A stretch of DNA of 11,216 bases from Clostridia bacterium (lineage in GTDB: Bacteria; Bacillota_A; Clostridia; Oscillospirales; CAG-272): assembly GCA_017652965.1 (NCBI GenBank), contig JAGBZZ010000186.1:1-11216 (forward strand). Reading direction: 5' to 3'. Made by a program: the position numbers and the translations under genes. The notes below the pieces were generated by a model, which made no database searches, was not told the DNA's origin, and was given only the letters and a program-made list of their open reading frames with translations. Shown here one piece after another: positions 1 through 5,707 of this stretch; positions within the stretch are counted from its first letter, which is position 1, and every line of letters begins with the position of its first letter.

Positions 1-255
1 CCCTGCCCCGTGACGGTTCTTGCCGATCCCTTGTCGGAGGGAGAGGAGGGGGACGTCCTGTTTGTCGAAAGCCTGCCCCTGCGCCCGCACCTTGATAAGA
101 TCGAAAAGATCATCCGTTACTCGTTTGAAGAGCGCTATCCCTTTGACACCGCCCTTGACGTTGACCCGATCGCCGAGGGCTTCCGCCTTGCCGCATGCTG
201 TGAGCTTGTCGGCCATTCCCATCCCACGATGAAAAAGGAGGTCTATGTAAAATGA
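1..255 (+). CDS. C-terminal part of an unrecognised protein (5' end outside window)
   Basis: The frame is open from base 1 to the TGA at 253-255, so the window holds the last 84 codons of a gene that starts upstream. A GTG at 10 exists, but nothing marks it as a true start: there is no Shine-Dalgarno sequence before it and the frame is open ahead of it. The visible part is acidic and soluble-looking, with no membrane segment or signal. It ends in a short charged tail (KKEVYVK). I do not recognise the family. Its stop overlaps the ATG of the lipoprotein nuclease gene (ATGA, 252-255), and that gene's ribosome binding site lies inside this one. The two are therefore probably co-transcribed and translationally coupled. 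Codon use (many GCC, CTT, GAG) matches the neighbours, which supports a real gene. Confidence 0.72.
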   Translation, partial: PCPVTVLADPLSEGEEGDVLFVESLPLRPHLDKIEKIIRYSFEERYPFDTALDVDPIAEGFRLAACCELVGHSHPTMKKEVYVK

Positions 256-1253
256 AAACCAAAAATCTTGCCCTTGTTTCCTTCCTGCTTGTCCTTTGCC
301 TGCTTATCACCGGGTGTGACATGCTTCTTTCGCCCCCCGGTACGACCGCCGCCACCACCACGGCCGCCGCCACCACGACCGCCCCGACCCCCGGCTCCAC
401 GCCTGTGGAATACGAGGCGCTGACCCTTCCGGGCGGCACGGTCATCCCCGCTTACTCCGGCACCCCCTACGCCGTAGTGGCGGACGGCGTGCCCACCTTC
501 ACCGCCGCCGAGATCGCCGCGGCCGTCAACTCCTACGAGGACTTCACCCCGCATGATTCTCTTGGGCGCTGCGGAGTGGCCGAGGCCTCGATCGGGGTGG
601 ATCTGATGCCCACCGATGAGCGCGAGTCGATCGGCTCTGTCAAGCCCTCGGGCTGGCACACCGTCAAGTATGACATTGTAAGCGGTAAGTACCTTTATAA
701 CCGTTGCCACCTTATCGGCTTCCAGCTGACCGGCGAAAACGCCAACGTGGAAAACCTGATCACCGGTACGCGATACATGAACTGGGACGGCATGGTTCCC
801 TTTGAGAACATGGTAGCCGCTTATGTCAAGGAAACCGAGAACCACGTCCTGTACCGCGTGACCCCCATCTTCCTTGAGGAGGAGCTGGTGGCACGCGGCG
901 TGCTGATCGAGGCCTATTCCATCGAGGATGAGGGGGAGGGCATCTCCTTCTACGTGTACGTTTACAACGTCCAGCCCGGGATCGTGATCCGCTATGCGGA
1001 CGGGGTCAGCTGGCTCTCCTCCGAGCCGCCGGTTACCGCCGCCCCCACCACCACAACGGCCGCCCCCACCGACCCCGACACCCCGGCCGAGGAGGTGAAG
1101 GTCTACGTGGTGAACAACAACACCATGAAATTCCACCTTCCCACCTGCTCCTCGGTCGATTCCATGAAGCCCGAAAACCGTGACGATTACGAATGCACCC
1201 GCTCCTTCCTGATCGAAATGGGCTTTGACCCCTGCGGCAGCTGCAAGCCCTGA
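252..1253 (+). CDS. Secreted lipoprotein, DNA/RNA non-specific endonuclease (EndA-like) with C-terminal Cys/His module
   Basis: A 333-residue exported nuclease. Residues 1-21 form a lipoprotein signal peptide with lipobox LITGC, so Cys22 is the likely lipidation site and the protein sits on the outer face of the membrane. Residues 28-50 are a Thr/Ala/Pro linker. Residues about 60-250 match the beta-beta-alpha-metal nuclease fold of Streptococcus EndA. The DRGH motif appears as NRCH with catalytic His153. Asn168 and Asn177 are nine apart, like the EndA metal-site pair, and Glu185 lies in PFENMV. The stretch from VLYRVTP to YNVQPG also aligns with EndA. A second Thr/Ala/Pro linker (261-279) leads to a tail with His295, Cys299, Cys328 and Cys331 (H-x3-C ... 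C-x2-C), a probable zinc site; Cys315 may contribute. The ATG has GGAGG at 237-241. Likely roles are degradation of extracellular nucleic acid or DNA uptake; which of these applies is inference. Confidence 0.88.
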   Translation: MKTKNLALVSFLLVLCLLITGCDMLLSPPGTTAATTTAAATTTAPTPGSTPVEYEALTLPGGTVIPAYSGTPYAVVADGVPTFTAAEIAAAVNSYEDFTPHDSLGRCGVAEASIGVDLMPTDERESIGSVKPSGWHTVKYDIVSGKYLYNRCHLIGFQLTGENANVENLITGTRYMNWDGMVPFENMVAAYVKETENHVLYRVTPIFLEEELVARGVLIEAYSIEDEGEGISFYVYVYNVQPGIVIRYADGVSWLSSEPPVTAAPTTTTAAPTDPDTPAEEVKVYVVNNNTMKFHLPTCSSVDSMKPENRDDYECTRSFLIEMGFDPCGSCKP

Positions 1254-1269
1254 CCCCCATAATAAAGAA

Positions 1270-1300
1270 AGAACCCCTTGCAATGCGAGGGGTTCTGTGT
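1270..1300 (+). terminator. Rho-independent terminator after the lipoprotein nuclease
   Basis: An AGAACCCCT arm (1270-1278) pairs perfectly with AGGGGTTCT (1288-1296). Inner pairing of TGC with GCG (1279-1281 with 1285-1287, including a G-U pair) leaves a three-base loop. The hairpin starts 16 bases after the nuclease stop codon. The 3' tail (GTGTTATA) is only moderately U-rich, so termination may be incomplete. The loop region also contains the -35 element of the next promoter. Confidence 0.75.
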
Positions 1301-1306
1301 TATACT
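1278..1306 (+). promoter_or_regulatory. Sigma-A-type promoter for the PF06695 membrane protein
   Basis: TTGCAA at 1278-1283 and TATACT at 1301-1306 are separated by exactly 17 bases, one mismatch from each consensus hexamer. Transcription would start near 1313, about 30 bases before the GTG start codon. The -35 element falls in the apex of the terminator hairpin that ends the preceding gene. Confidence 0.72.
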
Positions 1307-1330
1307 GATATTGCAATTCATTAGAAAGTC

Positions 1331-1336
1331 AAGGAG
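1331..1336 (+). promoter_or_regulatory. Ribosome binding site selecting a GTG start
   Basis: AAGGAG lies six bases before the GTG at 1343. This supports the GTG codon rather than any downstream ATG as the start. The later ATG candidates would cut into the first membrane segment. Confidence 0.8.
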
Positions 1337-1342
1337 ACGGCC

Positions 1343-1810
1343 GTGATCCACTATCTTGTCGTATTTCTGATCTCCATGGTTCCGCTTATCGAGCTGAGGG
1401 GGGCGATCCCCTACGGCCTTGCGCTTGAGCTGGATCCCCTTTTCACCTACGCGCTTGCCATTCTCGGCAATTGCCTGCCCGTCCCCTTTATCCTCTTTTT
1501 CATCAAAAAGATCCTGGCCTGGATGCAGGCCTCCCGCGTAAGGCTTTTTAGTAGGGTGGCTACGTGGGTCATCGAAAAGGGACAAAGGGGCTTTCACAAG
1601 GTACAGCGCTATGCCGTTTTCGGCCTTTTCCTGTTTGTGGCGATCCCTCTGCCCGGCACGGGCGCATGGACAGGCTCGCTGATCGCGGCACTGCTGGATA
1701 TGAAAAAACGCTACGCCATCCCCTCTGTTTTCCTCGGCGTTCTGACAGCGGGGATCTTAATGTCACTGATCACGGGCGGGGTGCTGGCAGGGCTATCCTT
1801 TTTACTGTAA
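1343..1810 (+). CDS. Small polytopic membrane protein, PF06695 (small multidrug export protein family, COG2426)
   Basis: A 155-residue hydrophobic protein with about four membrane segments: residues 3-27, 34-55, 92-118 (possibly re-entrant) and 127-153. The family signatures are clear: PLIELRGAIPYG at 14-25 near the N-terminus and IPLPGTGAWTGS at 101-112. Both resemble the glycine/proline-rich re-entrant elements known from this group. A basic cytoplasmic stretch lies between residues 55 and 90. The family name 'small multidrug export' is historical; the substrate and transport activity are not established from sequence, so no drug resistance claim is made here. The gene stands alone between its own promoter and a strong terminator. 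Length and start fit the family. Confidence 0.87.
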   Translation: MIHYLVVFLISMVPLIELRGAIPYGLALELDPLFTYALAILGNCLPVPFILFFIKKILAWMQASRVRLFSRVATWVIEKGQRGFHKVQRYAVFGLFLFVAIPLPGTGAWTGSLIAALLDMKKRYAIPSVFLGVLTAGILMSLITGGVLAGLSFLL

Positions 1811-1859
1811 AGAAAAAGACTCGGGAGAGGCTGAGACAGCCATCCTGAGTCTTTTTTAT
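1811..1859. terminator. Bidirectional terminator between convergent genes
   Basis: A long hairpin: AAAAAGACTCGGGA (1813-1826) pairs with TCCTGAGTCTTTTT (1843-1856) through 14 pairs including one G-U. A small internal loop then leads to a GGCT/AGCC apex (1829-1832 with 1838-1841). The plus strand ends in a six-T run (1852-1857). The minus strand also reads out into a five-T tract. It starts right at the TAA of the plus-strand membrane protein gene and ends 10 bases before the stop of the convergent minus-strand pseudouridine synthase gene, so it can serve both. Confidence 0.88.
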
Positions 1860-1869
1860 GAAACGGGTG

Positions 1870-2847
1870 TCAGATGCGCGGGGCATCCGGAAATTCCTTC
1901 AAGAACCATACGTCATCCGGAGAGAGTGAAAACTCACGGCCGGAAAGATAATCAAGCACCGTAGCCTCCCCCTCAAAGGAAAAGCGCAGGCGGTAGGAGA
2001 TCAGTGCCTGGTGCGCGTATCCCACGGCACGGTCGCCTGCGTTTTTGCCGTATTTGCCGTCCCCGAGAAGCGGATGGCCGATATGGGCAAGATGCGCACG
2101 GATCTGGTGGGTGCGCCCGGTCAGAAGCTCGACAGTGAGAAGCGAAAGATCCCCTCTTGTCGACAGGGTGCGATAGTGGGTTTTGATGGTCAGTGCCCCA
2201 TGGGGTGGGTTGCGGTCATAGATCCTCACCGTCTTGGTCTCCTCATTGCGCAAAAGGAAGGCCGAAAGGGTCGCCTCACGCGGGGAGGGGGTACCGTGGA
2301 CGGCGCAGAGATACCACTTGTCGATCTGGCGCGCCTTGATCTTATCGTTCATCACCCGCAAGGCCTCGGCATTCTTCGCGGCGATCACGATGCCGGCAGT
2401 ATTACGGTCGATCCGATTGCAAAGGGCGGGGGCAAAGGATTGCTCGGCGTTCGGGTCGTATTCCCCGCGCTGATAGAGGTATGCCTGCAGGTGGGTAAGA
2501 AGGTTTGCGGTGCGGTTTCCCTCGTCCTCATGCACCGAAACCCCCACCGGCTTATTGAGAAGCAGGATGTTACTGTCCTCGTATAGGACGGCGATCTGCG
2601 GGCGGATCGAGCGAAGGGTCGCGGCCAGGTCCTCCTCCGGTGAGAAGAATTCATCGGCCAGAAAAAGCTGGAGCGTATCCCCCTCGGCCAGGATCTGGCC
2701 TATCTCGGCGCGCTTGCGGTTGACCTTGATCTTTTTGGTGCGCACCGATTTGTAAAGCAGGGCCCTCGGCAGATCCGGCAGGGCCTTGGTCAGAAATTTG
2801 TCAAGGCGCTGGCCACTGTCGTTTTTCCCGATCTTCAGCTCATGCAT
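1870..2847 (-). CDS. RluA-family 23S rRNA-type pseudouridine synthase
   Basis: A 325-residue enzyme that isomerises uridine to pseudouridine in RNA, probably 23S rRNA. Residues 8-60 form an S4 RNA-binding domain (GQRLDKFL onward). The catalytic domain follows, with NKPVGVSVHEDEG near residue 98 and the core motif NRIDRNTAGIVI, where Asp147 is the nucleophile. GRTHQIRAHL (243-252) and HPLLGDGKYG complete the signature. Asn replaces the more usual His before RID, a common variant in this family. I chose the ATG at 2847 because GAGGG sits six bases upstream and HELKIGKNDSGQRLDKFL is a typical N-terminus. A GTG at 2862 would add five residues. The gene overlaps the preceding kinase-like gene by eight bases, suggesting translational coupling. 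The exact RNA target (RluC-, RluD- or other type) cannot be read from the sequence. Confidence 0.92.
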   Translation of the reverse strand: MHELKIGKNDSGQRLDKFLTKALPDLPRALLYKSVRTKKIKVNRKRAEIGQILAEGDTLQLFLADEFFSPEEDLAATLRSIRPQIAVLYEDSNILLLNKPVGVSVHEDEGNRTANLLTHLQAYLYQRGEYDPNAEQSFAPALCNRIDRNTAGIVIAAKNAEALRVMNDKIKARQIDKWYLCAVHGTPSPREATLSAFLLRNEETKTVRIYDRNPPHGALTIKTHYRTLSTRGDLSLLTVELLTGRTHQIRAHLAHIGHPLLGDGKYGKNAGDRAVGYAHQALISYRLRFSFEGEATVLDYLSGREFSLSPDDVWFLKEFPDAPRI

Positions 2848-3475
2848 GCGATGCCCTCGCACGGAAAACCGCCTCGGCGATCAGCTCGGCCGTTCCCTCA
2901 ATTCCGAAAAGGTGACTGTCCACCGACATATGGTAAGCACCGCACTGCCCCCACTTGCCGCCGGTATAGAAGGCATAGTAGGAGGAGCGGCGCCTGTCGG
3001 TCTTATGGATCAGATCCAGTGCCGCCCCGGGGCGCAGCTCGGGATGGCGTGCCATGACCCGCTCATGCCGGATCTCGGCCGGGGCATGCACAAATACCGA
3101 AAAGCGGGCAGGCTCATCCCGCAAAACGTAATCGGCACAGCGGCCGATAAAGACACCGCTACCCTCGGCGGCCTTTTTACGGATATATTCGGACTGCAGA
3201 AGAAACAGCCGATCGTTCACGGGGATGTGCGCCTCCCCCGTATGCGATACGCCATGCAGGCCGGTTGCCGTCGCCAGGGTGTACAAAAGGCTTCCTGCGG
3301 CCTTTTCATCCACCCGCTCGGCCACGTGGGGATGCAAATTTCCTTCCTCGGCCGTTTGGGTGATCAGCTCACGGTCATAAAGCGGAATGCCGAGAAGCTC
3401 GGAAAGGCGCAGGCCGATCTCACGGCCGCCACTGCCGTACTGACGGGCGATCGTCACAAGGATCTTATTTTCCAT
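2840..3475 (-). CDS. Cytidylate kinase-like protein (PF13189, Cytidylate_kin2)
   Basis: A 211-residue P-loop kinase-like protein. It begins with a strand and the glycine-rich loop RQYGSGGREIG (11-21), the unusual P-loop form typical of this family, which lacks a standard GKS/T. GRCADYVL (111-118) and the basic lid RRRSSYYAFYTGGKWG (161-176) follow, and the C-terminal SHLFGIEG element is also typical. The family is related to cytidylate kinases, but its substrate is not known from sequence, so it should not be called cmk. The frame stays open upstream to 3670, but the real start is the ATG at 3475: AAGGAG lies eight bases before it, and a good promoter lies between 3501 and 3529, inside the upstream open frame. 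It is the first gene of a two-gene minus-strand operon with the pseudouridine synthase. Confidence 0.86.
   Translation of the reverse strand: MENKILVTIARQYGSGGREIGLRLSELLGIPLYDRELITQTAEEGNLHPHVAERVDEKAAGSLLYTLATATGLHGVSHTGEAHIPVNDRLFLLQSEYIRKKAAEGSGVFIGRCADYVLRDEPARFSVFVHAPAEIRHERVMARHPELRPGAALDLIHKTDRRRSSYYAFYTGGKWGQCGAYHMSVDSHLFGIEGTAELIAEAVFRARASHA
2854..2858 (-). promoter_or_regulatory. Ribosome binding site deciding the pseudouridine synthase start
   Basis: GAGGG on the minus strand lies inside the end of the kinase-like gene, six bases before the ATG at 2847. It favours that ATG over the in-frame GTG at 2862. A weaker GAGG is also present upstream of the GTG, so the longer form cannot be excluded. 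Confidence 0.55.
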
Positions 3476-3483
3476 AGGCGTTT

Positions 3484-3490
3484 CTCCTTC
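3484..3490 (-). promoter_or_regulatory. Ribosome binding site of the cytidylate kinase-like gene
   Basis: GAAGGAG on the minus strand ends eight bases before the ATG at 3475. It fixes that start against upstream in-frame codons. The predicted 5' leader is only about 20 bases. Confidence 0.75.
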
Positions 3491-3500
3491 TTTTTTCTTC

Positions 3501-3529
3501 ATTATAGCACATCCTGCGCGCTTTGTAAA
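3501..3529 (-). promoter_or_regulatory. Strong sigma-A-type promoter of the kinase-like/pseudouridine synthase operon
   Basis: On the minus strand, TTTACA (3529-3524) and a perfect TATAAT (3506-3501) are separated by 17 bases. Transcription would start near 3494. An AT run (ATATATAT, 3531-3538) lies just upstream of the -35, where an UP element could sit. It is back to back with the nnr promoter. Confidence 0.85.
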
Positions 3530-3579
3530 GATATATATGTGAAAGCGGCACCACGTCCCAAAAACGGTGCGCCCTGCTC

Positions 3580-3608
3580 TTGCTTTTTTTCGCCCCCCGT
3601 GATACAAT
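3580..3608 (+). promoter_or_regulatory. Sigma-A-type promoter of the nnr operon
   Basis: TTGCTT (3580-3585) and TACAAT (3603-3608) are spaced by 17 bases, giving a start near 3615. It is followed by TAAGGAGG (3623-3630), five bases before the ATG at 3636. It is divergent from the minus-strand promoter, with about 50 bases between the two -35 elements. The -35 hexamer is the same as that of the promoter at 9060. Confidence 0.75.
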
Positions 3609-3635
3609 GGAAGAAAAGACTGTAAGGAGGCGCTT

Positions 3636-5138
3636 ATGATCGCCATTGCACCCGAAACGGTATCGGCCATAGACCGCTATGCCGAAGATATCCTGCACAT
3701 CCCCGTCTATCGGCTGATGAAGCAGGCGGGCCACGCGCTGGCCCTTTCCGTGCGTGCGGCACTGCCGAAGGGCGGCACTGTCCTTTTCCTTTGCGGCGGG
3801 GGCAATAACGGCGGGGACGGCTATGCCGCCGCGGTAGAGCTTTTGCGCAGTGGCATCCGTGCGATCGCCGCCGATGTGACCGGGCGTGGCCAGGCAAGCG
3901 AAGCGGGGCGCGCCTTCCTTGAGGAATACCGCAAGGAGGCGGGGGATCCGCTTGACAGAGAGGCGGCCATACACCGCGATGCCGACGTCCTTGTGGACGC
4001 TATCCTCGGCACAGGGGCACGCCTGCCCCTTGGTGAGGAGCTTGCCGAGATCAGTGCCTTTATCCGCGCACACCGCGCCTATAAGATCGCGGCCGATCTG
4101 CCGCTTGGTGTCGATGCCGCCTTTGGCCGTGTTGACCCCCTGGCCGTCACGGTAGACGAGACGGTTTGCTTCGGCTTTTTGAAGCAGGGGCTCTTCTCCT
4201 ACCCCGCCCGTGCCTTTTGCGGGCGCATCACCTGCCGGGATATCGGCCTTGCGCAAAGCGAGGTGATCACGCATTTTGCGCTTTCTGACCGCCTGACCGA
4301 TAAGGCGGATATTCCCGCTCTCCTGCCCGTACGCCCGGTCGATTCCCATAAGGGAACCTACGGCCATCTTCTGATGCTGTGCGGCTCGCCCCGTTACCGT
4401 GGGGCGGCCATCCTTGCCGCCACGGCCGCCGTACGCATGGGGGCAGGGCTTGTGACCTTAGCCGCCCCCGAGGAGGTGCTGGCCGCCGCCGTGACCGTAT
4501 GCCCCGAGGTGATCTGCGCCCGTATGGATACCCCAAAAGCCGAGGCGCTTTTGCCGCTTGCCGAAGGAAAAAGTGCGATCCTTATCGGCCCCGGCGTTAT
4601 CGCCGACGAGGCCCTTCTTTCCTGCCTTGATGCCCTGTTGAAGACAGAGGGATGTCCCTTGATCCTGGATGCGGGGGCACTCGGTGCCCTGGCCGCCTAT
4701 GAAAGCGTTTTGCTCTTGAAAGGCGCAAAACGTAAAGTTATCCTTACGCCACACCCCGGGGAGTTCTCGCGCCTCGTCTCTCTCGACACACAAAGGGTCC
4801 AAGCCGAGAGACTGCCGCTCGCCCTTTCCTTTTGCGCCGAAAACCCCGTAACGCTTGTGCTGAAGGGGGCCGCCAGCATAGTCGCGGAGGGGGCGCGCTT
4901 TGCCCTTAATCTGACGGGCAGCCCCTCCCTTGCCAAGGGAGGAAGCGGAGACGTCCTTGCCGGGGCGCTTGCCTCCCTCATCGCCTCCGGGATGCCGCCC
5001 TATGAGGCTGCACGCCTGGCGGTTTTCCTGCACGGGGCGGCGGGTGAGCGTCTTTGCGCGCGCTATTCCCCGATCGGCGTGCGCCCTGCCGACCTTGCCG
5101 ATGCCATGGCCGAGATCCTTGGGGAGGTGTACCGATGA
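3636..5138 (+). CDS. nnr: Bifunctional NAD(P)H-hydrate epimerase / ADP-dependent NAD(P)H-hydrate dehydratase
   Basis: A 500-residue metabolite-repair enzyme that restores damaged NAD(P)HX to NAD(P)H in the cytoplasm. Residues 1-210 are the epimerase (YjeF_N) domain, with the glycine-rich loop GGGNNGGDG at 54-62, the acidic DAILGTG at 121-127 and DLPLGVDA at 154-161. Residues about 225-500 are the dehydratase, a ribokinase-like domain. There, KGTYGHLLML opens the domain, TPHPGEF is at 371-377, and GGSGDVLAG (435-443) carries the expected catalytic Asp439. Both halves look complete and the length is normal for the fused bacterial enzyme. One deviation is Leu157 where DIPSG-type motifs have Ser. 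The ATG is preceded by TAAGGAGG. It is the first gene of an operon: its TGA overlaps the ATG of the winged-helix gene. Confidence 0.94.
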   Translation: MIAIAPETVSAIDRYAEDILHIPVYRLMKQAGHALALSVRAALPKGGTVLFLCGGGNNGGDGYAAAVELLRSGIRAIAADVTGRGQASEAGRAFLEEYRKEAGDPLDREAAIHRDADVLVDAILGTGARLPLGEELAEISAFIRAHRAYKIAADLPLGVDAAFGRVDPLAVTVDETVCFGFLKQGLFSYPARAFCGRITCRDIGLAQSEVITHFALSDRLTDKADIPALLPVRPVDSHKGTYGHLLMLCGSPRYRGAAILAATAAVRMGAGLVTLAAPEEVLAAAVTVCPEVICARMDTPKAEALLPLAEGKSAILIGPGVIADEALLSCLDALLKTEGCPLILDAGALGALAAYESVLLLKGAKRKVILTPHPGEFSRLVSLDTQRVQAERLPLALSFCAENPVTLVLKGAASIVAEGARFALNLTGSPSLAKGGSGDVLAGALASLIASGMPPYEAARLAVFLHGAAGERLCARYSPIGVRPADLADAMAEILGEVYR

Positions 5139-5704
5139 AGGGACTTGCCTGTATTTTAGCCGACCGTACCGATCCTTACACCCGCACGCTTGCGCTTGAG
5201 CTATCCGAGCTGTACGCCTCGGTCTCCCTGCTTGCCCCGGGCGAGGCGCCGCCCCCCTGTGCCCTCCTCCTTACCGACCTTGATTTTGCCCCCCTCCCCC
5301 CGACCGAGAATGCGGGGCGGGTGATCTCCTTTTCCCGTACGCCCCCCACAAGCGCCGAGCATACCGTGCTTCTTCGCCCCTTCCGCATGCGGGAGCTTCT
5401 TTCCCTCCTTTCGCCCGAGGAGGCACGCCCCCTGACCCCGGGGGTGGATTTCCGCACGGTGACCGTGGCGGGCGAGACCGTGGCACTGACCGAGTGCGAG
5501 GCGATCCTTTTTCGCCTTTTGTATGAAGCGGGCGGCGCACCCGTTGCCCGTAGCCTTCTGGCTAAGGCCGCCTTTCCCGAGGCTGCCGATGCCGAGGCAT
5601 CCCTGAACGTATACATCCATTATTTGCGAAAAAAGCTGGAAAGGAGTCAAAAAAAGGTGATCCGCGCCCACCGTGGCGGCGGGTATTCTCTCTTTTTGGA
5701 GTAA
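5135..5704 (+). CDS. Small winged-helix (OmpR-type) DNA-binding protein with degenerate receiver-like N-terminus
   Basis: A 189-residue putative regulator. Residues about 105-189 are an OmpR/PhoB-type winged helix: FRTVTVAGETVALTECEAILFRLL, recognition helix SLNVYIHYLRKKLE (156-169) and wing VIRAHRGGGYSL (175-186). Residues 1-95 follow the alternating strand/helix order of a receiver but are short. An Asp48/Asp50 pair after the third strand could stand in for the phosphorylated Asp. The invariant Lys of the K-P motif is Arg81 (LLRPFR). The usual acidic pair after strand 1 is reduced to Asp10. Phosphorylation is therefore doubtful. The frame opens further upstream, but the ATG at 5135 overlapping the nnr stop (ATGA) is the natural start. 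GGGGAGG at 5121-5127 serves as ribosome binding site. addB starts three bases after its stop, so it is co-transcribed with nnr and addB. No partner kinase is present. Targets are unknown. Confidence 0.8.
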   Translation: MKGLACILADRTDPYTRTLALELSELYASVSLLAPGEAPPPCALLLTDLDFAPLPPTENAGRVISFSRTPPTSAEHTVLLRPFRMRELLSLLSPEEARPLTPGVDFRTVTVAGETVALTECEAILFRLLYEAGGAPVARSLLAKAAFPEAADAEASLNVYIHYLRKKLERSQKKVIRAHRGGGYSLFLE

Positions 5705-5707
5705 GCC

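Noticed and set aside
243..1316. Long minus-strand open frame (357 codons) opposite the lipoprotein nuclease gene
   Set aside because: Its translation is dominated by glycine/arginine runs caused by the GC-rich linkers. It matches no family and is fully explained as the antisense shadow of a well-supported gene.
3531..3538. ATATATAT palindrome near the minus-strand promoter
   Set aside because: A short simple repeat; it is best read as AT-rich promoter-flanking DNA rather than an operator.
2011..3625. Plus-strand open frames at 2011-2586 and 2786-3625
   Set aside because: They lie opposite the pseudouridine synthase and kinase-like genes, which have clear family motifs. The frames have shadow-type composition and no ribosome binding sites.
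3476..3670. Upstream extension of the cytidylate kinase-like protein to 3670
   Set aside because: It would run through the promoter at 3501-3529 and into nnr. The ATG at 3475 has a proper ribosome binding site and begins with the family's usual N-terminus.
3465..4367. Minus-strand open frame opposite nnr, crossing the divergent promoters
   Set aside because: It runs through both promoters and the intergenic spacer and shows no domain motif. It is an antisense shadow in GC-rich DNA.
5054..5134. Upstream extension of the winged-helix protein by 27 residues
   Set aside because: The extra residues overlap nnr and are Arg/Pro/Cys-rich, as in a shadow frame. The ATG at 5135 has a ribosome binding site and an ATGA overlap.
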